From positions 1 to 60,979 of the forward strand of contig JAISVA010000021.1 in NCBI GenBank assembly GCA_031271815.1: a DNA stretch of 60,979 nt, read 5' to 3'. Position numbers and translations under genes: made by a program. Each line of letters starts with the position of its first letter. Position 1 is the stretch's first letter. Shown one piece after another: positions 16,959-24,991 of this stretch. Below the pieces are notes generated by a model that did no database searches, was not told the origin of the DNA, and worked only from the letters and a program-made list of their open reading frames with translations. This DNA comes from Prevotellaceae bacterium. Its GTDB lineage: Bacteria > Bacteroidota > Bacteroidia > Bacteroidales > Paludibacteraceae.

Positions 16959-18611
16959 TTAATTCTTTTTTCCTCTGATCTCAACCCTGCGGATTTTCCC
17001 GCTGATTGTTTTCGGAAGCTCATCCACAAACTCTACGATGCGCGGATATTTGTAAGGCGCAGTGGTCTGTTTTACATGGTCCTGTATTTCTTTGATCAAC
17101 TCCTCGCCGGCTCTTTCCCTGTAAGCTTTTGCCAATACGATCGTTGCTTTTACTACCTGTCCGCGAACCTCATCGGGCGCTCCCGTGATGGCGCATTCTA
17201 CTACTGCGGGGTGCGTCATCAGTGCGCTTTCTACTTCGAATGGTCCGATGCGGTAACCGGAACTTTTAATTACGTCGTCCGTCCTGCCTACAAACCAATA
17301 GTAACCGTCTTCGTCTCTCCAGGCAATATCTCCGGTACGGTAAACATTGTCCGAGTAAATCTCTTTCGTCTTTTCTTCATCGCGGTAGTATCCGCAGAAA
17401 AGCCCGACAGGTTTCCAGCGATCGGTACGCAGGATGATTTCGCCCTGCTCGCCGTCCTCAGCCGAACGTCCGTCGGCGGTAATCAGGTCCATATCGAATG
17501 CCGGACTTGGAACGCCCATTGAACCCGGCTTCGGTTCCATCCAGGGGAAAGTGGCAATGGTTATGGTTGTTTCCGTCTGTCCGAATCCTTCCATCATTTT
17601 GATGCCGGTTTCTTTCAGGAAAGTTTCGTAAACGGAAGGATTTAGCGGCTCGCCTGCTATGGTGCAGTATTTTAATGCCGAGAGGTCGTATTTTTTCAAA
17701 TCTTCGCGAATCATAAAACGGTACATCGTCGGCGGGGCGCAGAAAGAAGTTACCTTGTACTTTTCAATGACGCTCAGCAATTCAGCCGGCACAAACTTCT
17801 CGTGGTCATATACAAAGACCGCTGCTCCGGCAATCCACTGCCCGTACAATTTTCCCCAGGCGGCTTTTGCCCAACCGGTATCTGCAACGGTAAGGTGAAG
17901 GCTGTTTTCATTCAGATTGTGCCAGTATTTGGCGGTTATGATGTGTCCGAGCGGATAGGAGAATGAATGTGTAACCATTTTCGGGTTACCCGTAGTGCCG
18001 GAAGTAAAGTAGAGCAGGAAAAGATCGTCGTTCGTATTCACATTTTCGGGACGTACGAAAGGAGCTGCATTTTCGATTCCCTTATGAAAATCTTCCCAGC
18101 CTTCGGGGATCAAGGCGCCGATAGAAATAAGTTTTTTGACGGTCGGCGATTCGGGCATAGCTTCCTGAATGTGGCTCACCAGCGGTTCTTCGCCCACGGC
18201 AACGATTGCTTTTACACTCGCTGCATTGGTACGATAGACAAGGTCTTTCCTGGTCAGAAGGTGTGTTGCGGGAATTGCCACCGCACCGATTTTATGCAAG
18301 GCGATCACGGAAAACCAAAATTCGTATCTTCTTTTGAGAATAAGCATCACCATATCACCTTTCCCGATTCCGAGCGATTGGAAATAGGATGCCGTTTTAT
18401 CGGTTTCCCTTTTGATGTCGGCAAACGTAAAGTCAATATGTTCCCCTTTGTCGTTTGTCCAGCACAAAGCTCTTTTCCCTGGCTCTTTTTCCGCCCATTC
18501 ATCGACTATATCGTATCCGAAATTAAAGTTTCCGGGAACATTTATTTTGAAATTTTTTCTGAAATCTTCCAGCGATTCAAAGTTTACTTTTGATAAATAT
18601 TTTTCAAGCAT
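16959..18611 (-). CDS. AMP-forming acyl-CoA synthetase
   Basis: 550 residues of the ANL superfamily. The ATP-binding P-loop is YFTSGTTGNPKMVTHS, the adenylation motif YRTGDIAWRDEDGYYWFVGR, and the C-terminal catalytic lysine lies in PKTISGKIRRVEI. Overall features (IVDEWAEKEPGKRALCW, MEGFGQTETT) place it near medium-chain acyl-CoA ligases (AcsM-like) rather than acetyl-CoA synthetase, which is ~100 residues longer. It activates a carboxylic acid to its CoA thioester via an acyl-AMP; the substrate is not certain. An XRE-cupin regulator gene lies just upstream on the same strand and probably controls it. Confidence 0.88.
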   Translation of the reverse strand: MLEKYLSKVNFESLEDFRKNFKINVPGNFNFGYDIVDEWAEKEPGKRALCWTNDKGEHIDFTFADIKRETDKTASYFQSLGIGKGDMVMLILKRRYEFWFSVIALHKIGAVAIPATHLLTRKDLVYRTNAASVKAIVAVGEEPLVSHIQEAMPESPTVKKLISIGALIPEGWEDFHKGIENAAPFVRPENVNTNDDLFLLYFTSGTTGNPKMVTHSFSYPLGHIITAKYWHNLNENSLHLTVADTGWAKAAWGKLYGQWIAGAAVFVYDHEKFVPAELLSVIEKYKVTSFCAPPTMYRFMIREDLKKYDLSALKYCTIAGEPLNPSVYETFLKETGIKMMEGFGQTETTITIATFPWMEPKPGSMGVPSPAFDMDLITADGRSAEDGEQGEIILRTDRWKPVGLFCGYYRDEEKTKEIYSDNVYRTGDIAWRDEDGYYWFVGRTDDVIKSSGYRIGPFEVESALMTHPAVVECAITGAPDEVRGQVVKATIVLAKAYRERAGEELIKEIQDHVKQTTAPYKYPRIVEFVDELPKTISGKIRRVEIRGKKN

Positions 18612-18699
18612 TTTATTTTTATTATAGATTATTGTAGAGTTGATGATGAATTATATTAATTTTTATGCTTATCAGCCATATTGTCCATAACAAGAAAAA

Positions 18700-18779
18700 G
18701 TAAACACAAAGACACGAAGCACACAAAGAAAATAAAAAATAAATGCAACTTTGTGTTCTTTGTGCCTTTACGTTTATAA
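18700..18779. repeat. AAACACAAAGACACGAAG-family imperfect palindrome
   Basis: TAAACACAAAGACACGAAGC at the left is an imperfect inverse of TTGTGCCTTTACGTTTA at the right, with ACACAAAG / CTTTGTGT inside. A relative lies at 47838-47935, and a half-copy at about 60615-60645. It is the spacer between the acyl-CoA synthetase and its regulator. Confidence 0.55.
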
Positions 18780-18844
18780 AATTTCATTGCTTTGACATTG
18801 GGGATAACATTGCTGATAAGCGTTTAATATTTACCATCAGAATG

Positions 18845-19393
18845 CTAAACGATTACAGCCAGAAACTTGACCGTTTTCCCGTCCAATGCTTTCATTCCGT
18901 GCGAAAGGCTGGAGTCAAAATAGATGCTGTCACCTTCTTCCAATATCAGTTCCTTTCCGTTCATACTTAGCATCATACGTCCTTCGAGTACCATGTTAAA
19001 CTCCTGTCCGGAATGCGAATTTTGATGAACCGGATTGTCGTTCGGTTCTACCGATACGATAAATGGGTCGGCTTTGCGGTTTTTAAATCCAGCCGCCAGT
19101 GATTGATACTTGTATGCCCTGGTACGTTCCATAGCCATTCCCTGACCTTTCCGCGTGAGGTAGTAAGCATTCATGTGCGCCTCTTCTCCGAATAACAGGG
19201 CGGTCAGTTCTACACCGTATTTATGGGAAATACAGTGCAGCAGACTGACCGGAATATCCTTATTCCCACTTTCGTAGGCAGCGTATTCGTCGCCCGAAAT
19301 TCCACAGACCGAAGCCATTTCGTTTTCCGAAAGCTCCAACGCTTCGCGTAAGCCAGTCAGCCGGTTGGCTATTTGTTTGATTTGTTCGTTCAT
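18845..19393 (-). CDS. XRE-family regulator with C-terminal cupin
   Basis: 182 residues. Residues ~8-63 form a Cro/CI helix-turn-helix (LTGLREALELSENEMASVCG). Residues ~110-180 form a single cupin barrel (GQEFNMVLEGRMMLSMNGKE, GDSIYFDSSLSHGMKAL). This fusion is a one-component sensor: the cupin binds a small molecule and alters DNA binding. In Bacteroidota such genes commonly sit beside an acyl-CoA synthetase, as here, so that enzyme is the likely target. An effector such as an acid or CoA ester is inference. Confidence 0.88.
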   Translation of the reverse strand: MNEQIKQIANRLTGLREALELSENEMASVCGISGDEYAAYESGNKDIPVSLLHCISHKYGVELTALLFGEEAHMNAYYLTRKGQGMAMERTRAYKYQSLAAGFKNRKADPFIVSVEPNDNPVHQNSHSGQEFNMVLEGRMMLSMNGKELILEEGDSIYFDSSLSHGMKALDGKTVKFLAVIV

Positions 19394-19405
19394 ATTTTTT
19401 ATTAT

Positions 19406-19512
19406 TTAGTAAACGAGTATTAAGTATACAAGTAAACAAGTAGTAAGTAAACGGGAAAGAATTACATTCTCTTGCATACTTGATTACTTGTATACTTGTG
19501 TTTACTTGTAAC
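19406..19512. repeat. GTAAACGAGTA-family palindrome overlapping the proC stop
   Basis: AGTAAACGAGTATTAAGTAT and ACAAGTAAACAAG on the left pair imperfectly with ACTTGTATACTTGTGTTTAC on the right. The right arm reaches into proC, where TACAAGTAA encodes the final Tyr-Lys-stop. A second member lies at 51048-51145 between frr and efp. Confidence 0.6.
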
Positions 19513-20287
19513 CATTCGCTTTAATTCCTTTGATTACAGCATTTGAAAAGCCGTATTCTTCCATTGTGTTCAATCCTTTGATCGTCCAGCCGCCCGGAGT
19601 GGTTACCTTGTCGATTTCAACTTCCGGATTGGATTTATTTTGCAGGATGAGTTGTGCCGCGCCGATCATTGTTTGGGCGATTACCTCCTGAGCCACGCCC
19701 GGTTGTATGCCCAACTCTACCGCACCTTGCGTTGCAGCGCGCAGGTAGCGAAGCGCATAAGCGATTCCGCAGGATGAAACCGATGTGAAAGCACCCATCT
19801 CGCTTTCCGGGATTAACAGTACTTTTCCGAGTTTGCCGAAAAGCGTTGACACGTTTTCTTCCTGCTCCTTTGAAGCATTCAGCGATGAGATAAAAGTCAT
19901 ACTTTCACGTATTGAAATAGCCGTATTGGGCAGTATGCGGAAAAGGGTAAAATCATAACCGACCGTATCGGCAATTGCATTCAGGCTAACACCGGCGGCA
20001 ATCGAAATCACGACGTGCTGAACAGTGTTTAACGCAGGTTTCAGCAAAGTGATAACCGGCTCTATAAACCATGGTTTTACTGCCAGCAGGACATAATCGG
20101 CAGTTCGTACCGCTTCGCGGTTGTCGGAAGTTGTAAAGATCTTATCATCAATCTTTTTTATACTTTTCAAGTTGTCTTCGTTCACATCCGCGACAAACAA
20201 ATCTTCTGCGCGGCACAAGCCGCTTTCGTACAGTCCGAGAGCAATGGCTCTACCCATATTCCCGGCTCCAATGATAGCTATTTTCAT
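19502..20287 (-). CDS. proC: pyrroline-5-carboxylate reductase
   Basis: 261 residues. The N-terminal Rossmann fold starts MKIAIIGAGNMGRAIALGLY. The C-terminal dimerisation/active-site helices carry VSSCGIAYALRYLRA and the diagnostic TPGGWTIKGLNTME. It reduces pyrroline-5-carboxylate to proline with NAD(P)H, the last step of proline synthesis. It is on the same strand as proB but separated by the acyl-CoA synthetase/regulator pair. Its last two codons lie inside an intergenic palindromic repeat. Confidence 0.94.
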   Translation of the reverse strand: MKIAIIGAGNMGRAIALGLYESGLCRAEDLFVADVNEDNLKSIKKIDDKIFTTSDNREAVRTADYVLLAVKPWFIEPVITLLKPALNTVQHVVISIAAGVSLNAIADTVGYDFTLFRILPNTAISIRESMTFISSLNASKEQEENVSTLFGKLGKVLLIPESEMGAFTSVSSCGIAYALRYLRAATQGAVELGIQPGVAQEVIAQTMIGAAQLILQNKSNPEVEIDKVTTPGGWTIKGLNTMEEYGFSNAVIKGIKANGYK

Positions 20288-20481
20288 AAAATTAAAATTT
20301 AAATAGATGTATTTTTTACAAATTCTCGCAAAGTTAATGCTTTTATTTTAAAAATAGAAGAAGAGCGATCCGAAAAAATAAAACACAAATTCAACTATCC
20401 AACGCCATTTTAATAGAAAAAAATTGAATTTTATTCCCTTCCATATTATTTTCTATTAAAAAATATATTTGACAGTTAAAT

Positions 20482-20718
20482 GTGTGCCGAAAATTGTCCG
20501 GACAACGGTTTTGTACACGATGTAATTTTTTATTTGTTCGACGAAATGGAGTTTTAACGCCTTGTTGTGCAAAATCTTTTCCGGAAAAGAATAATTTTGA
20601 AAATGTTTTTGACGGTTCTGTGATGCCGGTTTTAAACGGGAAAAATTCTCAACAATGGCAAGCATTGCAGTTTAATAACAAAACGCCCGGTTTTTATGAA
20701 AAAATGCTGAATGATTGA
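20482..20718 (+). pseudogene. possible SPASM-domain remnant of a radical-SAM protein
   Basis: The frame is open from GTG 20482 to a stop at 20716-20718. It contains FCTRCNFLFVRRNGVLTPCC and then FENVFDGSV and NSQQWQALQF, the order of features seen in C-terminal SPASM domains (Cys ... dG.l.pCC ... gNvf ... w.s...q.lr). No radical-SAM core (CxxxCxxC) is present upstream, so it could only be a fragment. The alternative is chance. The surrounding 20288-20824 gap otherwise shows only A/T-rich sequence, a 12-bp palindrome at 20494 and the promoter at 20776. Confidence 0.35.
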
Positions 20719-20775
20719 CTAAAATATCTGAAAAAAGTCATATCAATTAAAAATAGTTTATTTATCGAAAAATAT

Positions 20776-20783
20776 TACCTTTG
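20776..20783 (+). promoter_or_regulatory. -7 promoter element for the WecA-like gene
   Basis: TACCTTTG matches the Bacteroidota TAnnTTTG consensus and lies 41 bp upstream of the ATG at 20825. The -33 element is not clear. Confidence 0.5.
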
Positions 20784-20824
20784 CAAACAGTTTATAACAT
20801 CTCTTATACAAAGTAGTATTTATA

Positions 20825-21937
20825 ATGAATAGCGTTCAATCCATAATAACCTTATATCCTTTTCTCTTAGGATTGGTTTCTTTTGCCATTGGGTATTTTT
20901 TTATGCCATACGTCATACAGATGGCTCGGAAAAAAGAATTAGTCGTCAAGCCCAACAAACGCACCTCACATGAAGGGCGGATTCCTAATATCGGAGGTAT
21001 TAACATCTACTCTTCGTTTGTTTTGTCCTACCTTATTTTTTCGACCGAAGCAATTGATTTTCAATACCGTGTTGTTCTTGCCGGGATGTTTTTCATTTTG
21101 CTGGTCGGTTTCTTCGACGATATGATTGAATTACTCGCGCTCCGGAAATTGTGGGGCGAAGTAATTGCCGGGTTTTTACTGATTGTCGTTGCCGATATTC
21201 GCCTGACAAACCTGTACGGATTTATCGGCATCGGCGAAATTGCCGGCTGGCTCAGTTATCCGCTTTCGTTTTTTGTCTATTTATTAGTGATCAACGGATT
21301 GAACCTGATTGATGGCGTTGACGGGCTGGCATCGGGATTGGGCGTTGTGATTTGTACTTTTTTCGGCGTCTATTTCGACCTGATAAATGAAAGCTCCCTT
21401 TCTATGATGAGTTTTGCCTTGGTAGGAGCCTTGCTGATATTTTTCTTTTACAACGTTTTCGGAGGCAAATTCAAAATATTTATGGGCGACTCCGGCGCTT
21501 TGGTCTTGGGATATATTGTCTATCTGCTGGTAGTACGTTTTTGCGAAATAAACGCATACAGCGCCAATATAATAAATTCCGAATTTGCTATGAGCGCCGC
21601 GCCGGTGGTTGCTATTTGCGTATTGTCCATTCCGCTGATCGATACATTACGGGTGATGGTTACGCGGATTAAAAAAGGACTTTCGCCGTTTGCCGCCGAC
21701 AGAAATCATGTTCACCATCTACTGCTGAATGCAGGATTAAAACACCGGGAAGTTACGCTTGTTCTCATACTGGTAAACCTGTTCTTTATCGTTATCGGAT
21801 TATTGCTCCGGAATGTTCGCATCGAACTTGCCTTTTTTATCGTCGTTGCTTGCGCATTTATCTTCACAATTTCTTTGTGGAGAACAGTAGATAGATTTGA
21901 GCAAAAGAAAGCGGAAAAAAACTCTGCCTGCAGATAA
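20825..21937 (+). CDS. undecaprenyl-phosphate sugar-1-phosphate transferase (WecA/MraY superfamily)
   Basis: 370 residues with ~10 transmembrane segments. It carries the superfamily motifs in order: KPNKRTSHEGRIPNIGG, FFDDMIELLALRKLWGE, INGLNLIDGVDGLASGLG, FMGDSGALVLGY and the HVHHLLL histidine motif near the C-terminus. These enzymes transfer a sugar-1-phosphate (GlcNAc-1-P for WecA) from a UDP-sugar to undecaprenyl phosphate on the inner membrane, starting a surface glycan. MraY itself is less likely because no mur gene is nearby. The polysaccharide locus 3 kb downstream has its own initiating transferase of a different family (24992-25681), so this one may serve another glycan. Confidence 0.88.
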   Translation: MNSVQSIITLYPFLLGLVSFAIGYFFMPYVIQMARKKELVVKPNKRTSHEGRIPNIGGINIYSSFVLSYLIFSTEAIDFQYRVVLAGMFFILLVGFFDDMIELLALRKLWGEVIAGFLLIVVADIRLTNLYGFIGIGEIAGWLSYPLSFFVYLLVINGLNLIDGVDGLASGLGVVICTFFGVYFDLINESSLSMMSFALVGALLIFFFYNVFGGKFKIFMGDSGALVLGYIVYLLVVRFCEINAYSANIINSEFAMSAAPVVAICVLSIPLIDTLRVMVTRIKKGLSPFAADRNHVHHLLLNAGLKHREVTLVLILVNLFFIVIGLLLRNVRIELAFFIVVACAFIFTISLWRTVDRFEQKKAEKNSACR

Positions 21938-22016
21938 ATACTCTCCATTGCCTGTCAAGGAAACATCCGGATAACTGCGGGTTTTACCTGTTGTAAAAAA
22001 TAAAATAAAATAATAT

Positions 22017-22772
22017 ATGCTACTCGAAATCAAGAACCTGCACGCCAATATCAACGGCAAAGAAATACTAAGAGGAATAAACCTTACCGTTCATCAGGGC
22101 GAAGTACACGCCATTATGGGACCCAACGGCGCCGGTAAAAGCACCCTTTCATCCGTCCTGGCAGGGCATCCGGCGTTTACCGTAACCGAAGGCGAAGTGC
22201 TGTTTAACGGTAAGAATCTGTTGGAACTTTCGCCTGAAGACCGTGCACGCGAGGGCATTTTTCTCAGTTTTCAATATCCCGTCGAAATTCCCGGCGTCAG
22301 TATGGTTAATTTTATGCGCACTGCCGTCAACGAACGCCGTAAATATCAAGGATTGGAACCCATGTCCGCTTCCGACTTCCTGAAAATGATGCGCGAAAAA
22401 AAGGAATATGTCGAATTGGACAATAAACTAGCCAACCGTTCCGTCAACGAAGGGTTTTCGGGCGGCGAGAAAAAGCGCAACGAAATCTTCCAGATGGCAA
22501 TGCTCGAACCGAAACTTTCCATTCTCGACGAAACCGACAGCGGACTTGATATCGACGCTCTGCGCATCGTTGCCAACGGCGTAAACAAACTCAGAAGCAA
22601 GGAGAATGCCTGCATCGTCATCACGCATTACCAGCGCCTGCTGGATTATATCGTCCCGGATTTTGTACATGTGCTTTACAAAGGCAGAATTGTAAAAACA
22701 GGCGGAAAAGAACTGGCGCTCGAACTGGAAGAGAAGGGGTATGACTGGATAAAGAAGGAATTGGGGGAATAA
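22017..22772 (+). CDS. sufC: Fe-S cluster assembly ATPase SufC
   Basis: 251 residues, the usual length. Walker A is GPNGAGKSTL, the ABC signature GFSGGEKKRNE, and Walker B LSILDETDSGLD. The Q-loop region LSFQYPVEIPGV is characteristic of SufC. SufC is the soluble ATPase of the SufBC2D scaffold that builds iron-sulfur clusters. sufD follows after a 320-bp insert holding a RhuM-like fragment. sufB and sufS, which normally flank these genes in Bacteroidota, are not in the window. Confidence 0.95.
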   Translation: MLLEIKNLHANINGKEILRGINLTVHQGEVHAIMGPNGAGKSTLSSVLAGHPAFTVTEGEVLFNGKNLLELSPEDRAREGIFLSFQYPVEIPGVSMVNFMRTAVNERRKYQGLEPMSASDFLKMMREKKEYVELDNKLANRSVNEGFSGGEKKRNEIFQMAMLEPKLSILDETDSGLDIDALRIVANGVNKLRSKENACIVITHYQRLLDYIVPDFVHVLYKGRIVKTGGKELALELEEKGYDWIKKELGE

Positions 22773-22821
22773 TTGTTAAAGCCGCTGTAAATTCTGCATC
22801 AATTGAAAAAACAAAAAGTAA

Positions 22822-23112
22822 ATGAGTAAATGCGAGATGATTTTATATCAACCCGATAATTCGATAAAAGTTGAAGTCAGGCTGGAAAACGAAATGCGAA
22901 GGCTTAATCGCCAACAAACAGCAGTTCTGTTTGATAGAGATATAAAAACTATCGGCAAGCATATTAACAATGCACTGCAGGAAGAATTAGCCGAATTTTC
23001 AGTTGTTGCAAAATTTGCGACAACTGCCACCGACGGTAAAATTTATCAAAAACAAACTTTTTTTCAATACGTAAAGGAAGACAGCATTAAATATGGAACA
23101 ACAATACATTGA
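22822..23112 (+). pseudogene. truncated RhuM-like N-terminal domain inside the suf operon
   Basis: 96 codons starting MSKCEMILYQPDNSIKVEVR. The stretch QTAVLFDRDIKTIGKHINNA ... FSVVAKFATTATDGKIYQK follows the winged-helix N-terminus of RhuM/Fic-associated proteins (usually L..LF...r..I..HI.n......l...S....f..ta.DGK.Y). Full proteins are ~300 residues; this one ends where sufD begins, and its last ~6 codons overlap the sufD start in another frame. It is therefore a truncated copy. Whether it is expressed is unknown, but it lies between two co-directional suf genes and would be on their transcript. Confidence 0.6.
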
Positions 23113-24448
23113 CATATACAACCAATACAGTGCCGTCATCAAGCAGCACGGCGCAAAGGCATTGAATGAAAAACGCGATGCGGCATTTCTCGCTTTCCGG
23201 CAAATGGGATTCCCAACCCGGAAATCGGAAAACTACAGATACACCGATTTGCGTGAACGTTTCGCGCCTGATTACGGACTGAATCTGAATCGCCTTGAGT
23301 CGCCCATTGACCCGTACAAAACATTTCAATGTGATGTGCCGGATATGAATTCGCATCTCTATTTCGTGGTCAATGATTCGTTTTATCAGACAGGGAAAAA
23401 CTCAAATCCGGAATTGGAAAAGCTAACCGAAAAGGGTGTATTGGCAGGAAGCCTGAAAAAATATGCAGAAAGTCACCCGCAATTGATTACTGCCTTTCTG
23501 GGAAAATCTTCCGATTGCGAATGGGATTCAACGGTTGCGTTAAATGAGATGTTCGCACAAGATGGGTTTTTCTTATATGTTCCTGAAAATGTGATTATTG
23601 AAAAACCAATACAGCTGATAAACGTTATGCAAGCCAACGCGCCTCTTATGGCGAACAGCCGGAACCTGATTATTCTTGGAAAAGGAGCGAAGGCGAAGGT
23701 TTTGGTCTGTGCACACGCCCTCAACCCGGTACAGTTTTTGAGCAACAGGGTTACGGAAGTTTTCGTTGGAGAAAATGCCGTTTATGAACACTACAAGCTG
23801 GAAAGCACGCACAACCGGATGACCAATATCGGATCGCTTTTTATTGAGCAGGAAACTTCTTCTAACGTACTGGTAAACGAAATTACCCTGCAGAATGGAT
23901 TTACGCGGAATAATATCCGGGTGAATCTGAACGGCGAACATGGAGAAACGCTTCTTTGCGGGATGGCGGTAGGAGACAAGAAACAGCACATTGACAACAA
24001 CACCGTTGTTAACCACCTGACGGCAAACTGTAAAAGCAAAGAGCTGTACAAATACATCCTGGACGATTGCGCAACCGGAGTTTTTTCCGGGAAAGTATTG
24101 GTGGCGAAAAATGCCCGGAAAACAGCCGCCTTCCAAAACAACAAAAACATTTGCCTGAGCGCCGATGCTAAAATGTATAGCAAGCCGCAGCTGGAAATTT
24201 ACGCTGACGATGTAAAATGCAGCCACGGAGCTACTACCGGACAGATTGATGAAAACGCGCTGTTTTACCTTCGTTCGCGCGGAATTTCCGAAAAAGAGGC
24301 GCGAATGTTGCTGATGCTCGCCTTTACTAATGATGTGATTGAAAATATCCGGATGGATGCTCTGCGTGACCGGATCCGGCACTTAACGGAAAATCGCCTG
24401 CGTGGTGAAATGCCGAAATGTGCAGGTTGTGTCATCTGCAGAACATAA
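23093..24448 (+). CDS. sufD: Fe-S cluster assembly scaffold SufD
   Basis: 451 residues. The N-terminal helical part (FRQMGFPTRKSENYRYTDL) is the usual SufD/SufB entry. The right-handed beta-helix follows, and the C-terminus carries the conserved DVKCSHGATTGQIDENALFY and YLRSRGISEKEAR. With SufB and SufC it forms the scaffold for Fe-S cluster synthesis; the His in SHGAT is the conserved SufD residue at the SufB interface. Its start overlaps the 3' end of the RhuM-like fragment by 20 bp. Confidence 0.94.
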   Translation: MEQQYIDIYNQYSAVIKQHGAKALNEKRDAAFLAFRQMGFPTRKSENYRYTDLRERFAPDYGLNLNRLESPIDPYKTFQCDVPDMNSHLYFVVNDSFYQTGKNSNPELEKLTEKGVLAGSLKKYAESHPQLITAFLGKSSDCEWDSTVALNEMFAQDGFFLYVPENVIIEKPIQLINVMQANAPLMANSRNLIILGKGAKAKVLVCAHALNPVQFLSNRVTEVFVGENAVYEHYKLESTHNRMTNIGSLFIEQETSSNVLVNEITLQNGFTRNNIRVNLNGEHGETLLCGMAVGDKKQHIDNNTVVNHLTANCKSKELYKYILDDCATGVFSGKVLVAKNARKTAAFQNNKNICLSADAKMYSKPQLEIYADDVKCSHGATTGQIDENALFYLRSRGISEKEARMLLMLAFTNDVIENIRMDALRDRIRHLTENRLRGEMPKCAGCVICRT

Positions 24449-24466
24449 TGCGTTTAACTGATAACG

Positions 24467-24931
24467 ATGTACTCAAAAGACGAATTAAAACAGTTGAAAA
24501 AAGAATTTTGGGAAGGGTTTGGTCAATTTTGCGAAGACCTTCCGAGATTCAAATACAAGAAGAAACGCTGGATTCTCTACAATACCAAAATAAAAGGCGT
24601 AGAGATGAAATTTGACGCTTCGCGCGAGGGCGCGTTTGTGATTCTCAAACTGAACCATCCGAATGAAGGAAAGCGGCTGGAAATGCTTACGCTGCTCGAA
24701 AAATACAAATCCATTGTCGATTCCTGCTTTCCGGATGCAACGTGGGAAATCCTTTTTGTGAAACCGTGCGGAACGCCCGTTTCACGCATTTACAAGCAAA
24801 AGGGCGGTCTTGACATCCACCGCCGCGAACAATGGCCGGAATTTTATCCATTCCTTTCCCGCGAAATGAGCATGCTGGAAAAAGTCTTCAACGAGTTGAG
24901 AGAATTGATGCGAGAGCAGTTGGAGAATTGA
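24467..24931 (+). CDS. DUF4268 family protein
   Basis: 154 residues, acidic/basic and soluble, without signal or membrane segment. Its features (KKEFWEGFGQFCE, KKRWILYNTKIKG, FDASREGAFVILKLNH, EFYPFLSREMSMLEKVF) match DUF4268, a restriction-endonuclease-like fold family. In Bacteroidota a gene of this family is often next to sufD, as here (18 bp downstream). Function unknown; a role linked to the suf operon is only suggested by position. Confidence 0.75.
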   Translation: MYSKDELKQLKKEFWEGFGQFCEDLPRFKYKKKRWILYNTKIKGVEMKFDASREGAFVILKLNHPNEGKRLEMLTLLEKYKSIVDSCFPDATWEILFVKPCGTPVSRIYKQKGGLDIHRREQWPEFYPFLSREMSMLEKVFNELRELMREQLEN

Positions 24932-24991
24932 AAACAGGTAAACAGGCGTTCTTATATGTTGATTCTACCTGCGGAAAAGATTTCAAATACT

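Noticed and set aside
20825-21937. mraY (peptidoglycan) for the WecA-like gene
   Set aside because: No mur/fts neighbours, and the GLNLIDGVDGLASGLG and histidine motifs fit the WecA/TagO side of the superfamily better.
23573-24382. 269-residue frame antisense to sufD
   Set aside because: Shadow of sufD on the other strand; no domain or promoter.
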